A stretch of DNA of 64,000 bases from Candidatus Delongbacteria bacterium (GTDB taxonomy: Bacteria; CAIWAD01). Positions 51,384 through 60,764 of the stretch are shown piece by piece; position 1 is the first letter of the stretch; every line of letters starts with the position of its first letter. The position numbers and the translations under genes were made by a program. Location: positions 1 to 64,000 of the forward strand of contig JBAYTZ010000010.1 in assembly GCA_041675285.1 (NCBI GenBank). The letters run 5' to 3'. Under the pieces are notes generated by a model. That model saw nothing but the letters and a program-made list of their open reading frames with translations. It was not told where the DNA came from and did no database searches.

Positions 51384-54263
51384 TCAGATCTCCTCCTCGA
51401 GGAAGCCCTGCAGGCCGTCCTGGCGCAGCTTCTCCCGCGCGCAGACCACCACCACGGATTCGCTGGCCGGATCGATGACCTCGCGGGCCACGGCCCGCAG
51501 CTCGTCCAGATCCACGGCGCGCAGGCGGCGGATGTTCTGCTCCAGCAGTTCCTGATCCAACCCCTGGCGCTCGCGCTCCAGCCGCAGGCGCACACGGGCC
51601 ACGGGGGACTGGGCCAGCAGCAGGCCCTTCAGGCTGGCCAGCGCGGCCTCCTCCACCTTGCGGGCGGGGATCTCCGCGCTCTGTAGCCAGTCCCAGACGC
51701 CCCGCAAGTCCTCCAGCGACTCGCGCAGCCGGGGATCCCGGTAGGTGCTGCAGTGGAAACAGCCGTTGGCGCTCTGGGCGAAGGCGCCGTAGGCCCCGCC
51801 CTGCTCGCGGATGCGCGCGTGCAGGTACTGGGATTCCAACAGTCCGGCCGCCACCCGCAGCAGGGGCCAGTCCGGATGGGCCCGGGGCAGGCCGCGCCAG
51901 GAGATGCCCGCGTAGCTGACGGTGGAATCCGTCAACCAGGCCCGGGGGGCCCGCTCCTCCACCCACTCCGGCAGCGCTGCGTCCACGGGCGCGGCCTCGC
52001 GGCTCCAGTCCGCTTCGAGCCGGGCGCGCATCCCGTCCAGCACGTCGGGATCGGCGGCCAGCAGGGCCTGGCGCGGCGCCCGGGCGGCCTCGTGCCCGCG
52101 GGTGCGGATCTGCTCCAGCAGGGCCGGCGTCTCCTCCTGCTCCAGCGCGGCCCACAGGCAGCGCAGGCCGGGAAAGCCATGCACCTGGTTTTGCAGCCAG
52201 CCTTGGCGACTCTGGGCCGCCCCCAGGGCCTGCCACAGGTGGCTGTGGACCTGCGGACCCGCGGCGCTCCGCCGCCAGTCGGTGGCCCGGCTGCGCAGGA
52301 ACTGCTGCCAGCGCGCGTCGTCGTCCAGGCGCGGCGCCTCGAGGGTCAGGCGCATCATCCCAGCGTAGTCGGGGGCCAGCTCCGCCGCGCAGTGCCCGCG
52401 CAGGCGCAGGCTGCCCTGCAGGCGGTCCGCGTCGCGGGCGTCGCTGAAGAGCTGATAGTCAGCCTCCAGGGGCGCGCCCAGGCTGCGGCGGCGCAGGTCC
52501 GCCTGCTCGTGGGACAGGTTGCCGTAGCCGAATTCCGGCAGATAGCCGAGCCAATGGGCGGCCCGGGCCGCCTCGGCCGAACAGGGCGGCAGCTCCACCT
52601 CGAGATCCAGGTGGCAGAGCCCGTTGGCGGCCGTGGACTGGGCCCGCAGCAGCAGGCCCGGCGCGGCGAAGGACTCCAGGGGATCCCGCACCAGCCCGCG
52701 ATCCACGTCTTCCAGATGCAGCAGCGGAATCATCCCGTCGCGGCTGTGGTCGTCGCGGTGCAACTGCAGGCGCCGGGCCGCCTGGGCCAGTCCGGCGCGC
52801 GCGGCGGTATCCAGCTCCGCCTCCCGTGCGGCCAGCAGGGCCCGCTCGGCCTCCGCCTCGCGCAGTCCCAGGCCCTCGTCGGGCCGCGCCCGCAGGCGCA
52901 CCAGTCCGCTGGGCTCCAGCACCCGGGCCCGCAACTCGGCCCGCATGAAGTCCGGATCGCAGAGGCGCCCGCGCAGCCGCTCCAGCACCAGGGCCGGGTT
53001 CAACCGCTCCAGGGGATCCTGCTCCAAGCGGCCGGCTTCGCGCACGCGGTCGATCAGCAGCATGGGGAAGGCGCCCGGGCCGGCGTCCTCGTCCTCGGTG
53101 CTGCGCTGCTCCAGCAAAAGCTGGTCGGTCAGCGCGCGCAGCAGGGCCGGGTCCAGCGGCGCGTCCGCCAACCGCTCCAGCTCGGCCTGCAGACGGTCGA
53201 GGTTGGCGTCCATGGCGGCACACTCCATGCCCTGGGCTCCCAGCAGCAGCAGGGGTTCCAGGCCCACATGGAGCAGCGTGGTCAGCGGTCCGCCCATGCC
53301 CGACTCAAGAATCAGACGCACCAGCGGCGCCTCGCTGGATCCGCCCAGCCAGTTCATCAGCACCTGGCAGATCAGCTCGTCCTCCAGCCCGGCGTTGCGC
53401 CCCAACCGCCAGGCCAGCACGCCCAGGCCCATCCGCTCCGCGCCTTGCCCGCTGTATGGGAAGGGCAGCTCCACCTCCAGCGGCTTGGGCGCCCACTCGC
53501 TCCAGCCGGGCAGCGGGGCCGGCGTGCCGGGCGTTCGGGAGAGCGGCCCCAGCACCAGCTCTTCCAGTCGCTCCTGCAGCTCGCCGGGCGCCAGCGGACC
53601 GCAGTAGTGGAAGCGGGCGTTGGCCGGGCAGTAGTAGCGGCGGTGGAAGGCCAGGAAATCCTCATAGCCCAGTCCGGGGATCGCCGCCGGATTGCCGCCG
53701 GAGTCCAGCGCATAGGGCGTGCCGGGATGCAGCGCGGCCAGCAGCCCGCGCACCACGCGGCTGACGGGATTGGCGTAGTTGGCCTTCATTTCGTTGAAGA
53801 CCACGCCGGTGAGCTGGAGGGGCGAGGCCGGATCCGCGGGGTCGATGGGCTCCAACCGGTGTCCCTCCTGGGCGAAGGTCTCCGGCGCCAGCAGCGGAAA
53901 GAAGCAGGCGTCCAGGTACATCTCCAGCAGCTGGTCGAAGTCCTTGCGCAGGGGCGTGTGGAACAGGTAGCTGGTCTGGTCCCGGCCCGTCTGGGCGTTG
54001 GAAAAGGCCGAGAAGGAGCTGGAGCTGCGCTTGTGGAACATGCCCGGCACGGGGAAGCGCCGGCTGCCCTCCAGCACGCAGTGCTCCAGGATATGGGCCA
54101 CGCCGCCCTCGTCGGAGGGCAGCGTGCGGAAGCTCAGATCGAAGGCGTGCAACTCCCCGGGCAGCTGCAGGTGGATGTGGCGCGCCCCGCTGGCCTGGTG
54201 GCGGTACTCGAAGACCTGCAGGCCGAAGGCCGGCACCGGAGTCTGGCGGATCAAGGTGAACAT
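51384..54263 (-). CDS. M16C insulinase-type peptidase (PreP-like)
   Basis: A 959-aa zinc metalloprotease of the presequence-protease type. HILEH gives H57, E60 and H61, and the distal Glu is E158 in GVVFNEMKANYANP; this inverted HxxEH with a Glu further on is the M16 active site. Four M16 lobes fit the length. FHKRSSSSFSAFSNAQTGRDQTSYLFHT is typical of the M16C branch. It degrades small unfolded peptides. No signal peptide, so cytosolic or periplasmic site unclear. The ATG at 54263 has a GAGG upstream; longer frames are not supported. Confidence 0.9.
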   Translation of the reverse strand: MFTLIRQTPVPAFGLQVFEYRHQASGARHIHLQLPGELHAFDLSFRTLPSDEGGVAHILEHCVLEGSRRFPVPGMFHKRSSSSFSAFSNAQTGRDQTSYLFHTPLRKDFDQLLEMYLDACFFPLLAPETFAQEGHRLEPIDPADPASPLQLTGVVFNEMKANYANPVSRVVRGLLAALHPGTPYALDSGGNPAAIPGLGYEDFLAFHRRYYCPANARFHYCGPLAPGELQERLEELVLGPLSRTPGTPAPLPGWSEWAPKPLEVELPFPYSGQGAERMGLGVLAWRLGRNAGLEDELICQVLMNWLGGSSEAPLVRLILESGMGGPLTTLLHVGLEPLLLLGAQGMECAAMDANLDRLQAELERLADAPLDPALLRALTDQLLLEQRSTEDEDAGPGAFPMLLIDRVREAGRLEQDPLERLNPALVLERLRGRLCDPDFMRAELRARVLEPSGLVRLRARPDEGLGLREAEAERALLAAREAELDTAARAGLAQAARRLQLHRDDHSRDGMIPLLHLEDVDRGLVRDPLESFAAPGLLLRAQSTAANGLCHLDLEVELPPCSAEAARAAHWLGYLPEFGYGNLSHEQADLRRRSLGAPLEADYQLFSDARDADRLQGSLRLRGHCAAELAPDYAGMMRLTLEAPRLDDDARWQQFLRSRATDWRRSAAGPQVHSHLWQALGAAQSRQGWLQNQVHGFPGLRCLWAALEQEETPALLEQIRTRGHEAARAPRQALLAADPDVLDGMRARLEADWSREAAPVDAALPEWVEERAPRAWLTDSTVSYAGISWRGLPRAHPDWPLLRVAAGLLESQYLHARIREQGGAYGAFAQSANGCFHCSTYRDPRLRESLEDLRGVWDWLQSAEIPARKVEEAALASLKGLLLAQSPVARVRLRLERERQGLDQELLEQNIRRLRAVDLDELRAVAREVIDPASESVVVVCAREKLRQDGLQGFLEEEI

Positions 54264-54385
54264 GGCGACCTCTAGCTCTTGCCCCAAGGCATCGTCGGAC
54301 TGGGCGACCGGACGCCTGAAAATAGGGACTCGCCGCGGGAACGCTGCTTGAATGGTAGCTTCCAGCCCCAATGTTGGAGTCGATC

Positions 54386-54919
54386 ATGGAGAGTTACGCC
54401 GCCTGGGTGCGGACTTACCCCTTTGGCAGCGCGGCCATGCAATTCGCCGTGCTGGGAACGCTGGGCGAGCTGCTGCCCTGGTGGCTGAAACGCATCCGCC
54501 TGCTGCCCTGCACGCGCACCCAGCTGGTGGGAAAAGTGATCGGCTGGGCCCTGCTGGGTTTGCTGATCAAGTTCGGCTTCCTGCTGATGAACGGGGCGGC
54601 GGACGCCGTCCTGGCGCACGGGCTGCTGCCGGCGGGTTTCGTCCAAGGGCTGGGCCACGCCCTGCTCGTCTCGGTGCTGCTCAACCTGTTCTTCGGTCCG
54701 CAGATGATGTTCTTCCACCGGCTCTGCGACAACGTCATCCTGCGCCAGCGCCACTGGACGGGGCTGGACAAGGCTTGGTGGACGTTGATCTGGTTCTGGA
54801 TCCCCGCCCACACGATCACCTTCTGGCTGCCCAAGGACTACCAGATCGGCCTGGCGGCGCTCTGGAGCGTCGTGCTGGGCATCATCCTGGGCGCCACCTC
54901 CCGCAAGACCACGCGCTGA
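54386..54919 (+). CDS. Small membrane protein, possibly Mpv17/PMP22-like
   Basis: A 177-aa protein with four hydrophobic helices (about 17-35, 51-70, 83-104, 133-172). The C-terminal part WTLIWFWIPAHTITFWLP and the following WSVVLGIILG resemble the Mpv17/PMP22 family of membrane channel-like proteins, but similarity is weak and only by eye. GGAG lies before the ATG at 54386; ATG 54371 is an alternative. It is divergent from the protease and followed by a bidirectional terminator. Confidence 0.62.
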   Translation: MESYAAWVRTYPFGSAAMQFAVLGTLGELLPWWLKRIRLLPCTRTQLVGKVIGWALLGLLIKFGFLLMNGAADAVLAHGLLPAGFVQGLGHALLVSVLLNLFFGPQMMFFHRLCDNVILRQRHWTGLDKAWWTLIWFWIPAHTITFWLPKDYQIGLAALWSVVLGIILGATSRKTTR

Positions 54920-54941
54920 CCAGCCTGTGTGACAGCGACGC

Positions 54942-54967
54942 AAAGCCCGTCCGACCGGACGGGCTTT
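54942..54967. terminator. Bidirectional terminator hairpin
   Basis: Perfect 11-bp stem AAAGCCCGTCC/GGACGGGCTTT with a GACC loop between convergent genes. Its ends provide T-rich tails on both strands, so it can serve the Mpv17-like gene and pth. Confidence 0.82.
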
Positions 54968-54995
54968 CTCATGTTCGTGACACTGGCCACGCCCT

Positions 54996-55592
54996 TCAGT
55001 CGGCGGCGGGGTCGCCGCCCAGGCGTTCCCGGGCCGAGCGGTTGCAGCGATTCATGGCCTCGCGGATTCCGCTGCGCAGCAGGATGCGCACGCCGCTCTC
55101 GGCCTCTTCCAGCATGTCCGTCACCGCGCCGCGGACGGACTCGGGGATGGGCGCCAGCACGAAGGACTTCCACTGGGCGGATTCCACCGTGCGCGGGGGC
55201 CGGAAGCCCAGCCGCAGGCGGGCCACCCGGGGTCCCAGGTGCTGGACCACGTGGCTCATCCCGTTGTGGTTGCCGCCGCTGCCGCTCTCGCGGAAGCGCA
55301 GCTCGCCCAGCGGCAGGTCCATGTCGTCGAAGACCACCAGCAGATCCGCCACGTCTACCTTGTAGAAGGCGCTGACCTCCGCCGCCGCCTGGCCCGAGAG
55401 GTTCATGAAGGTCGTGGGCTTGACCAGCAGCACGTCGTGGCCCTCCAGCTGCAGGCGGCACTCCAGATAGGAGCCGCGCCCGCTGCGGAATCCCGCGGCG
55501 CCGGCCAACCGCTCGACAAGCATGAATCCCAGGTTGTGCCACGTGTTTCGGTAGCGCAACCCGGGATTCCCGAGACCCAGAATGACGTGCAT
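54996..55592 (-). CDS. pth: Peptidyl-tRNA hydrolase
   Basis: A 198-aa enzyme that frees tRNA from stalled peptidyl-tRNAs. Its conserved elements are ILGLGNPGLRYRNTWHNLGF with catalytic H19, TTFMNLSG with Asn, and VFDDMDLPLGELRFRESGSGGNHNG. The family's position directly after rplY is a common bacterial arrangement. The start at 55592 has GCAGGAC just upstream. The C-terminus has an unrelated tail of about ten residues. Confidence 0.95.
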   Translation of the reverse strand: MHVILGLGNPGLRYRNTWHNLGFMLVERLAGAAGFRSGRGSYLECRLQLEGHDVLLVKPTTFMNLSGQAAAEVSAFYKVDVADLLVVFDDMDLPLGELRFRESGSGGNHNGMSHVVQHLGPRVARLRLGFRPPRTVESAQWKSFVLAPIPESVRGAVTDMLEEAESGVRILLRSGIREAMNRCNRSARERLGGDPAAD

Positions 55593-55600
55593 GTCCTGCG

Positions 55601-56152
55601 TTACTTGGTGCGCATCTTGGTGATCTGCACCACAGCCACGTGGTCGGGGTTGAGCAGCTTCAGGGTGGGCGTGCCCAGATCCCGCACCAACACGTTGCCG
55701 CCGGCTTCGAGGTTGGTGATGTCGATCTCGAAGAAGGCCGGGATGTCCGAGACCTTGCAGGAGACCCGCACCTTGTTGATCAGCCGGCGGACCTGGCCGC
55801 CCTGCTTGACGCCGATGGGGTTGCCGATGAGCACCACGGGCAGCTCGGTCACCACGCGCTGCTCGTTCTCCACGGCCATGAAGTCCACGTGCAGCACGGC
55901 CTCGGAGACGGGGTGGCGCTGGATGTCGCGGATCAGGCAGTTGTGGAGCGCGCCGTCGGCCGTCTTCAGCTCCACCACGCGGGCGTGGTGCTGCAGGGCC
56001 ATCTCGAGGGCGTGGGCCTTCACCGACAGGTGCCGGGTTTCGAGGTTCTTGCCGTAGACCACCACGGGCACCAGTTCGCCGCGACGGGTGGTCCGGGCGC
56101 CGCCCTTGCCAAGGCGATCGCGATTCAGGGCTTCAAGGGTAATGGCACCCAT
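55601..56152 (-). CDS. rplY: 50S ribosomal protein L25 (CTC form)
   Basis: A 183-aa L25 with the long CTC-type C-terminal domain. The N-terminal domain (about 1-95) binds 5S rRNA (GKGGARTTRRGELVPVVVYG). AGGAGAG precedes the ATG. It is 8 nt from pth and about 30 nt from prs, in the conserved prs-rplY-pth order. Confidence 0.94.
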   Translation of the reverse strand: MGAITLEALNRDRLGKGGARTTRRGELVPVVVYGKNLETRHLSVKAHALEMALQHHARVVELKTADGALHNCLIRDIQRHPVSEAVLHVDFMAVENEQRVVTELPVVLIGNPIGVKQGGQVRRLINKVRVSCKVSDIPAFFEIDITNLEAGGNVLVRDLGTPTLKLLNPDHVAVVQITKMRTK

Positions 56153-56181
56153 GGATCTCTCCTGTACTTGTATTGCTCTTG

Positions 56182-57114
56182 TCAGCCGAACAGGGTCGCG
56201 ATGGACCGTTCGTCATGAATCATCCGGATGGCCTCGGCGAAAATGGGCGCCACGCTCAGCACGCGCAGCTTCTCCACGCCCAGGTCCTCCCGGAAGGGAA
56301 TCGTATCCGTCACAATGATCTCGCGCAGCGGCGCCGCGTTGATGCGCTCCACGGCCTGCCCCGAGAGCAGCGCGTGCGTGCAGGCGCAGGTGACGCTGAG
56401 CGCGCCCAGGTTCATGGCCACCTTGACGCTCTGGGTCATCGTGCCGGCCGTGTCGGCCATGTCGTCCACGATGATCACGTTGCGGTCGCGCACGTCGCCG
56501 ATCAGGTTCATCACCTCGGCCACGTTGGGCGCCGGCCGCCGCTTGTCCACGATGGCCAGCTCGGCGCTCAGGCGCTTGGCATAGGCCCGCGCCATCTTCA
56601 CGGAGCCGATGTCCGGCGCCAGCACCGTGGGCTGCTCCAGCTGGAGCGACTCCAGATGGGGCAGCAACACCGCCCGACCATACAAGTGGTCGAAGGGAAT
56701 GTTGAAGAAGCCCTGGATCTGCTCGGCGTGCAGGTCCATGGTCAGCACCCGGTCGGCCCCGGCGGTGGTCAACAGGTCCGCCACCAGCTTGGCCGCGATG
56801 GACACGCGCGGCTGGTCCTTGCGGTCCTGCCGGGCGTAGCCGAAGTACGGGATGACGCAGGTGATGCGCCGGGCGCTGGCCCGCTTGGCCGCGTCCAGCA
56901 TCAGCAGCAACTGCATCAGATTGTCGGCGGGCGCCAGGGTGGACTGGACCAGGAAGACGTCGGCACCGCGGATGTTGTCCTGGTACTTGACGTACAACTC
57001 GCCGTCCGAGAAGCGCCGCAGATCCACGTCGCCCAGGGGAACTCCCAGGGAATGGGCGATTTTCACCGCCAGACTCCGGGAGATCTCGCCGGAGAAGATG
57101 CGCAGTTCCGTCAC
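56182..57114 (-). CDS. prs: Ribose-phosphate pyrophosphokinase
   Basis: A 310-aa PRPP synthase that makes phosphoribosyl pyrophosphate for nucleotide, histidine and tryptophan synthesis. The N-terminus reads RIFSGEISRSLAVKIA, the ATP region is GYARQDRKDQPRVSI, the metal/PRPP loop is NVIIVDDMADTAGT, and VLTMDLHAEQIQGFF is highly conserved. The GTG start at 57114 has AAGGTGG before it. It forms part of ispE-spoVG-prs-rplY-pth. Confidence 0.96.
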   Translation of the reverse strand: MTELRIFSGEISRSLAVKIAHSLGVPLGDVDLRRFSDGELYVKYQDNIRGADVFLVQSTLAPADNLMQLLLMLDAAKRASARRITCVIPYFGYARQDRKDQPRVSIAAKLVADLLTTAGADRVLTMDLHAEQIQGFFNIPFDHLYGRAVLLPHLESLQLEQPTVLAPDIGSVKMARAYAKRLSAELAIVDKRRPAPNVAEVMNLIGDVRDRNVIIVDDMADTAGTMTQSVKVAMNLGALSVTCACTHALLSGQAVERINAAPLREIIVTDTIPFREDLGVEKLRVLSVAPIFAEAIRMIHDERSIATLFG

Positions 57115-57186
57115 GCGACCACCTTCACCTGCACAGGTTCCCGGCCGTCCACCCCGAACGGCCGCTCGAAACGCATGTCCCGGCGG

Positions 57187-57492
57187 CTATGCGCCGGATT
57201 CCGCTGCCGTCTCCGTCCCGGAGGGCGGAGGCGCCTGACCAGACGCCAGTCGGTGGTACGCCGCCAAAACCTGTTCTTCGATTTCCTGCCGGAATTCGTT
57301 GCTGATCGGGTGCGCGATGTCCCGGTGGCTGCCGTCGTCCATCCGACGACTGGGCATGCACACGAACACCCCCCGCTGGCCTTCGATCACCTTCAATCCC
57401 CGGATCACGAAGACATCGTCGAAGGTGATGTTGACAAAGGCTTTCAGCCGCTCCTCATCTCGCAGATTCACGTTGACTTCGGTGATTCTCAT
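57187..57492 (-). CDS. spoVG: SpoVG family regulator
   Basis: A 101-aa SpoVG homologue: MRITEVNVNL at the start, RGLKVIEGQRGVFVCMPSRR in the middle, and DGSHRDIAHPISNEFRQEIEE as the conserved helical region. SpoVG proteins bind RNA or DNA in many non-sporulating bacteria, so no sporulation role is implied. The C-terminal 15 residues are variable. AAAGGGG precedes the ATG, and neighbours ispE and prs follow a well-known order. Confidence 0.94.
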   Translation of the reverse strand: MRITEVNVNLRDEERLKAFVNITFDDVFVIRGLKVIEGQRGVFVCMPSRRMDDGSHRDIAHPISNEFRQEIEEQVLAAYHRLASGQAPPPSGTETAAESGA

Positions 57493-57514
57493 GGAGCCCC
57501 TTTCCGCCTCCCGG

Positions 57515-58402
57515 CTATGGGGAGACTGCGCTGGCTGGACGAGTCAGCAGGACGACCGGAACCATGGTCTCCAGTTGCTGTGTGGCACGCGAAGCCGACT
57601 GCACGCTGTCAAAGAGTCCGTAAAGCGCGGACCCGCTCCCCGACATGGCGGCGTAGCGGGCCCCGGATTTCCGCAGGATTTGCTTCAACCCTGCCAAAAC
57701 CGGAAACGCGGCGAAGACCACGGACTCGAAATCGTTGCCCGGCCAACCCGCCGCATCCCCAGGATCCGGAATGAATCCATGGGAACCTTGGAAACTAGCG
57801 TAGAGCCCCTGCTTTGTCAATGAAGCGGACAAGCAGGAGTAGGCCCACGCCGTGGAGACATGCAGGCCGGGCCAGACCAGGACCACCACGTCCTCGAACA
57901 GGGGCGCCAGGGGGGTCAACACCTCTCCGCGCCCGGTGACATGCGCCCAATCGGCCGACAGGAAGAACGGAACATCGCTTCCGAGGGTCAAGCAGAGATT
58001 CTGCAATTGGGACAATTCCAGTCCGGGGGCGAAGCAGGCGTTGAGCAGCTTGAGGCAGGCCGCGGCGTCGCTGCTGCCGCCGCCCAACCCGGCCCCGGCG
58101 GGGATGCGCTTGTGGAGCTCCAGCTCCACCGGCTGGTCGGCCCCCGGCAGACCGGCGGCGCGGGCGGCCGTCCGCCAGGCCGCGAGGGCTTTCAGGACGA
58201 GGTTGTCCGCTCCGGCGGGCAGGGCGGGGTCGCTGCAGCGGAAGAGGTCGCGCTCCGCCGGGCGCAGGCGCAGCGTGTCGTGCAGCTCCAGCGGGACGAA
58301 CACCGACTCCAGCTCGTGGAAGCCGTCGGGCCGCCGGCCCAGGATCCGCAGCCCCAGGTTGAGCTTGGCCGGAGCCCGGCCCTCCAGCCATTCCTGCCCC
58401 AT
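57515..58402 (-). CDS. ispE: 4-diphosphocytidyl-2-C-methyl-D-erythritol kinase
   Basis: A 295-aa GHMP kinase of the MEP isoprenoid pathway. The substrate-binding start is APAKLNLGLRILGRRPDGFHEL, and the ATP loop is PAGAGLGGGSSDAAA. GSDVPFF and AMSGSGSALYG are the later motifs. A GGAGGGGAG sequence abuts the ATG at 58402; the frame extends upstream with Gly runs and was not used. It begins the housekeeping cluster to pth. Confidence 0.94.
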   Translation of the reverse strand: MGQEWLEGRAPAKLNLGLRILGRRPDGFHELESVFVPLELHDTLRLRPAERDLFRCSDPALPAGADNLVLKALAAWRTAARAAGLPGADQPVELELHKRIPAGAGLGGGSSDAAACLKLLNACFAPGLELSQLQNLCLTLGSDVPFFLSADWAHVTGRGEVLTPLAPLFEDVVVLVWPGLHVSTAWAYSCLSASLTKQGLYASFQGSHGFIPDPGDAAGWPGNDFESVVFAAFPVLAGLKQILRKSGARYAAMSGSGSALYGLFDSVQSASRATQQLETMVPVVLLTRPASAVSP

Positions 58403-58424
58403 CTCCCCTCCGCCGCCGCCAGCC

Positions 58425-60764
58425 TCAGACGGGCACCTTGCTGCGCCGCCGCCGCGCACCCGGCACTTCCTTGCGGCTGCCGCGCTTCTGGTCGCCGTAG
58501 TAGTAGTAGCGGTTGTAGTAGTGGTAGTAGTAATAGTAGCTGCCGTAGACGCGCTTCAGGTCGTAGTCGTTGAGCACGGCCCCCAGGACGGCGCCCTCGC
58601 TGCTCTCCAGCCGGTTCAGCGCTTCGGTCAATTCCCGGCGGTGGCTGGAATTGCTGCGCACCACCAGGATCACGGCGTCCACCAGCCGCGAGAGGATGGT
58701 GGGGTCCGTCACGGGCACCACGGGCGGCGTGTCGATGACCACGAAGTCGTACTCCCGGCGCGCCCACTCCACCAGCCGCACCATGGCGTCGCTGGCCAGC
58801 AACTCGGCGGGATTGGGCGGAATGGGGCCGGCGCTGAGCACGTAGAGATTCTCGATGTCCGTGTCCGAGACCGTGCCCGCCGCGGCCTGGTTGCCGGAAA
58901 GCAGGCCCGACAGGCCGATGTTGCGCTCCAGGCCGAAGTTCTTGTGCGCCGTGGGCCGGCGCATGTCCGCGTCGATCACCAGCGTGCGCCGCCCCGTCTG
59001 GGCCAGGGTGACGGCCAGGTTGGCGCTGGTGAGGCTCTTGCCCTCCTGGGTCGTGCTGGAGGTGACGATGATCGCCGGCGCCAGCCCGCTGCCCGCCTGG
59101 GGCCCGCGCTTCTCCTGCTCCAGGCGCATCAACAGCGTGGTGCGCAGGGAGCGGTAGGCCTCGCTGATGGGCGACTTGGGACTGAAGTGGGTGATCAGTT
59201 TGCGCTTGATCTTCCAGACGTCCTCTTCGCGCAGGTCGTGCCCGGCCTTGTGGCGCAGGGCGCGCTCCAGGCGCCGCACGTTGATGGTGGGCACGGCCCC
59301 CAGCATCTGCAGGCCCGCCCGGCGCAGGTCCTCCGGCGTCACGATGCGCGTGTCGAACAGGTGGTAGATGAAACTGATGCCCACGCCGAGCAGCAGGCCC
59401 AGCAACAGGCCCAGCACCAGGTTCAGGCGCTTGTCCGGGCGGATGGGCTGGCCGGGCACCTCGGCCGAATCCAGCAGGCGCACGTTGCCGATCATCCCGG
59501 CGGCCACGGCCTGGTTCTCCTGGTACTTCTCCATCAGCAGGCGGTAGAGCTTCTCGTTGATCTCCACGTCGCGCGTGAAGCGCACGTACTCGCGCCCGGC
59601 CTCGGGCAGCTGCCCCAGCCGCACCTCGAAATCCGCCACCACCTTGCCCTGGGCCTCGCGGGCGGCCCGCAGCGCCAGGTTCTCCACGTCCAGGTCGATA
59701 ATCCGCTCGTAGATCTGTTGCATGGTGCCCAGGGGGTCCGAGCTCTTCATCTCGCTGGCGGAGAGTTTGTTGGTCTCCTCCTTCATGGCGGTCTTGACCT
59801 TGCGCAGCTCGTCTTCCAGGCGCGTGACGTAGTTCTCCCAGCCCGCCTCGGCCCGGGCGCGGATGTTGGCGATCTGCGTCTGCTTGTCCGCGATCTCCTT
59901 GCTCAACTGCTCGATGGTGGCCGTGGAGAGATTCTCCACGTCGTCCACCAGGCTGCTCTGGCCCTGGCTGTACTGGCGGCGCAGATTTTCCAGCGAGACC
60001 TCGTTGGACTGCAGTTCCAGGTTGATCCGGCTGAGCTCGGTCTGGGCGTTGGCGCTCTGCTGGACGATGGTGGCAGTCTCCACATCCAGGGCCGAGAGGC
60101 GCGAACCTTCCTTGAAGGTGGTCAGCGAGCTCTCCGCCGTCTGCAGGCGCAGGGTGACCTGGTCCAACTGATCCTTGAGGAAGGTGGCCAGCTCGTTGTA
60201 CTCGGCCCGGCTGAACTCCTGGTTCTGCCGGTAGAAGCGCTCGGCGACGGTGTTGGCCAGATAGGCGGCCTCGAACCCCGTGGCGGCCTCCACGCTGATC
60301 GCCACCACGTTGGAGTTCTGCACCTGCTTGACGCTGAGCCGCTCCAGCAGCCAGCCGATGGCTTCGTCCTCGGAGTAGGCCTTGGGGCGGTTCGGGTAGC
60401 CCAGCACGCCCAGCCGGTCCGCGTAGGCGCCGTCGCGCACCACCTGGACCACGTCCCGGGCCAGACGCCGGCTCTCCAAAATGCGCAGCTGGTCGGCCAC
60501 GCTGAAACTGGCCACCGAGCCCGTTCCGTCCAGCGACAGGCCGGCTTCCCAGGGACTGTTGGAGACCACCATGGCCGTGGCCTGGGCGCGATAGACGTAG
60601 GTCATGCGCGAGTTGATCAGCAGGGCGACCAGCAGTCCGGCCAGCAGGGCGCCCAGCACGAACCAGCGGCCCGCGTAGAGGATGCGGTAGATCTCGCCCA
60701 GGTCGATCTGGCTCGCGTCCTCATCCGGGGACACGGCACCGTGGGATTGGCGGGAGGATTTCAA
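58425..60764 (-). CDS. Wzz-BY tyrosine kinase fusion (Wzc-like)
   Basis: About 779 aa with an N-terminal Wzz domain and two membrane helices (about 35-55 and 435-460) flanking a long coiled coil (about 190-370). The cytoplasmic bacterial tyrosine kinase follows: Walker A TTQEGKS, Walker A' VIDADMRRP and Walker B FVVIDTPP. The tail has twelve Tyr in about 19 residues for autophosphorylation. It controls export of exopolysaccharide. I use TTG 60764, since AAGGAG lies 8 nt upstream and it overlaps the previous stop (TTGA). ATG 60782 is the alternative. Confidence 0.9.
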   Translation of the reverse strand: MKSSRQSHGAVSPDEDASQIDLGEIYRILYAGRWFVLGALLAGLLVALLINSRMTYVYRAQATAMVVSNSPWEAGLSLDGTGSVASFSVADQLRILESRRLARDVVQVVRDGAYADRLGVLGYPNRPKAYSEDEAIGWLLERLSVKQVQNSNVVAISVEAATGFEAAYLANTVAERFYRQNQEFSRAEYNELATFLKDQLDQVTLRLQTAESSLTTFKEGSRLSALDVETATIVQQSANAQTELSRINLELQSNEVSLENLRRQYSQGQSSLVDDVENLSTATIEQLSKEIADKQTQIANIRARAEAGWENYVTRLEDELRKVKTAMKEETNKLSASEMKSSDPLGTMQQIYERIIDLDVENLALRAAREAQGKVVADFEVRLGQLPEAGREYVRFTRDVEINEKLYRLLMEKYQENQAVAAGMIGNVRLLDSAEVPGQPIRPDKRLNLVLGLLLGLLLGVGISFIYHLFDTRIVTPEDLRRAGLQMLGAVPTINVRRLERALRHKAGHDLREEDVWKIKRKLITHFSPKSPISEAYRSLRTTLLMRLEQEKRGPQAGSGLAPAIIVTSSTTQEGKSLTSANLAVTLAQTGRRTLVIDADMRRPTAHKNFGLERNIGLSGLLSGNQAAAGTVSDTDIENLYVLSAGPIPPNPAELLASDAMVRLVEWARREYDFVVIDTPPVVPVTDPTILSRLVDAVILVVRSNSSHRRELTEALNRLESSEGAVLGAVLNDYDLKRVYGSYYYYYHYYNRYYYYGDQKRGSRKEVPGARRRRSKVPV

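Noticed and set aside
57115..57186. Possible tRNA between spoVG and prs
   Set aside because: Some bacteria have a tRNA near ispE/prs, but this 72-bp gap lacks a TTCRANNC arm and acceptor pairing.
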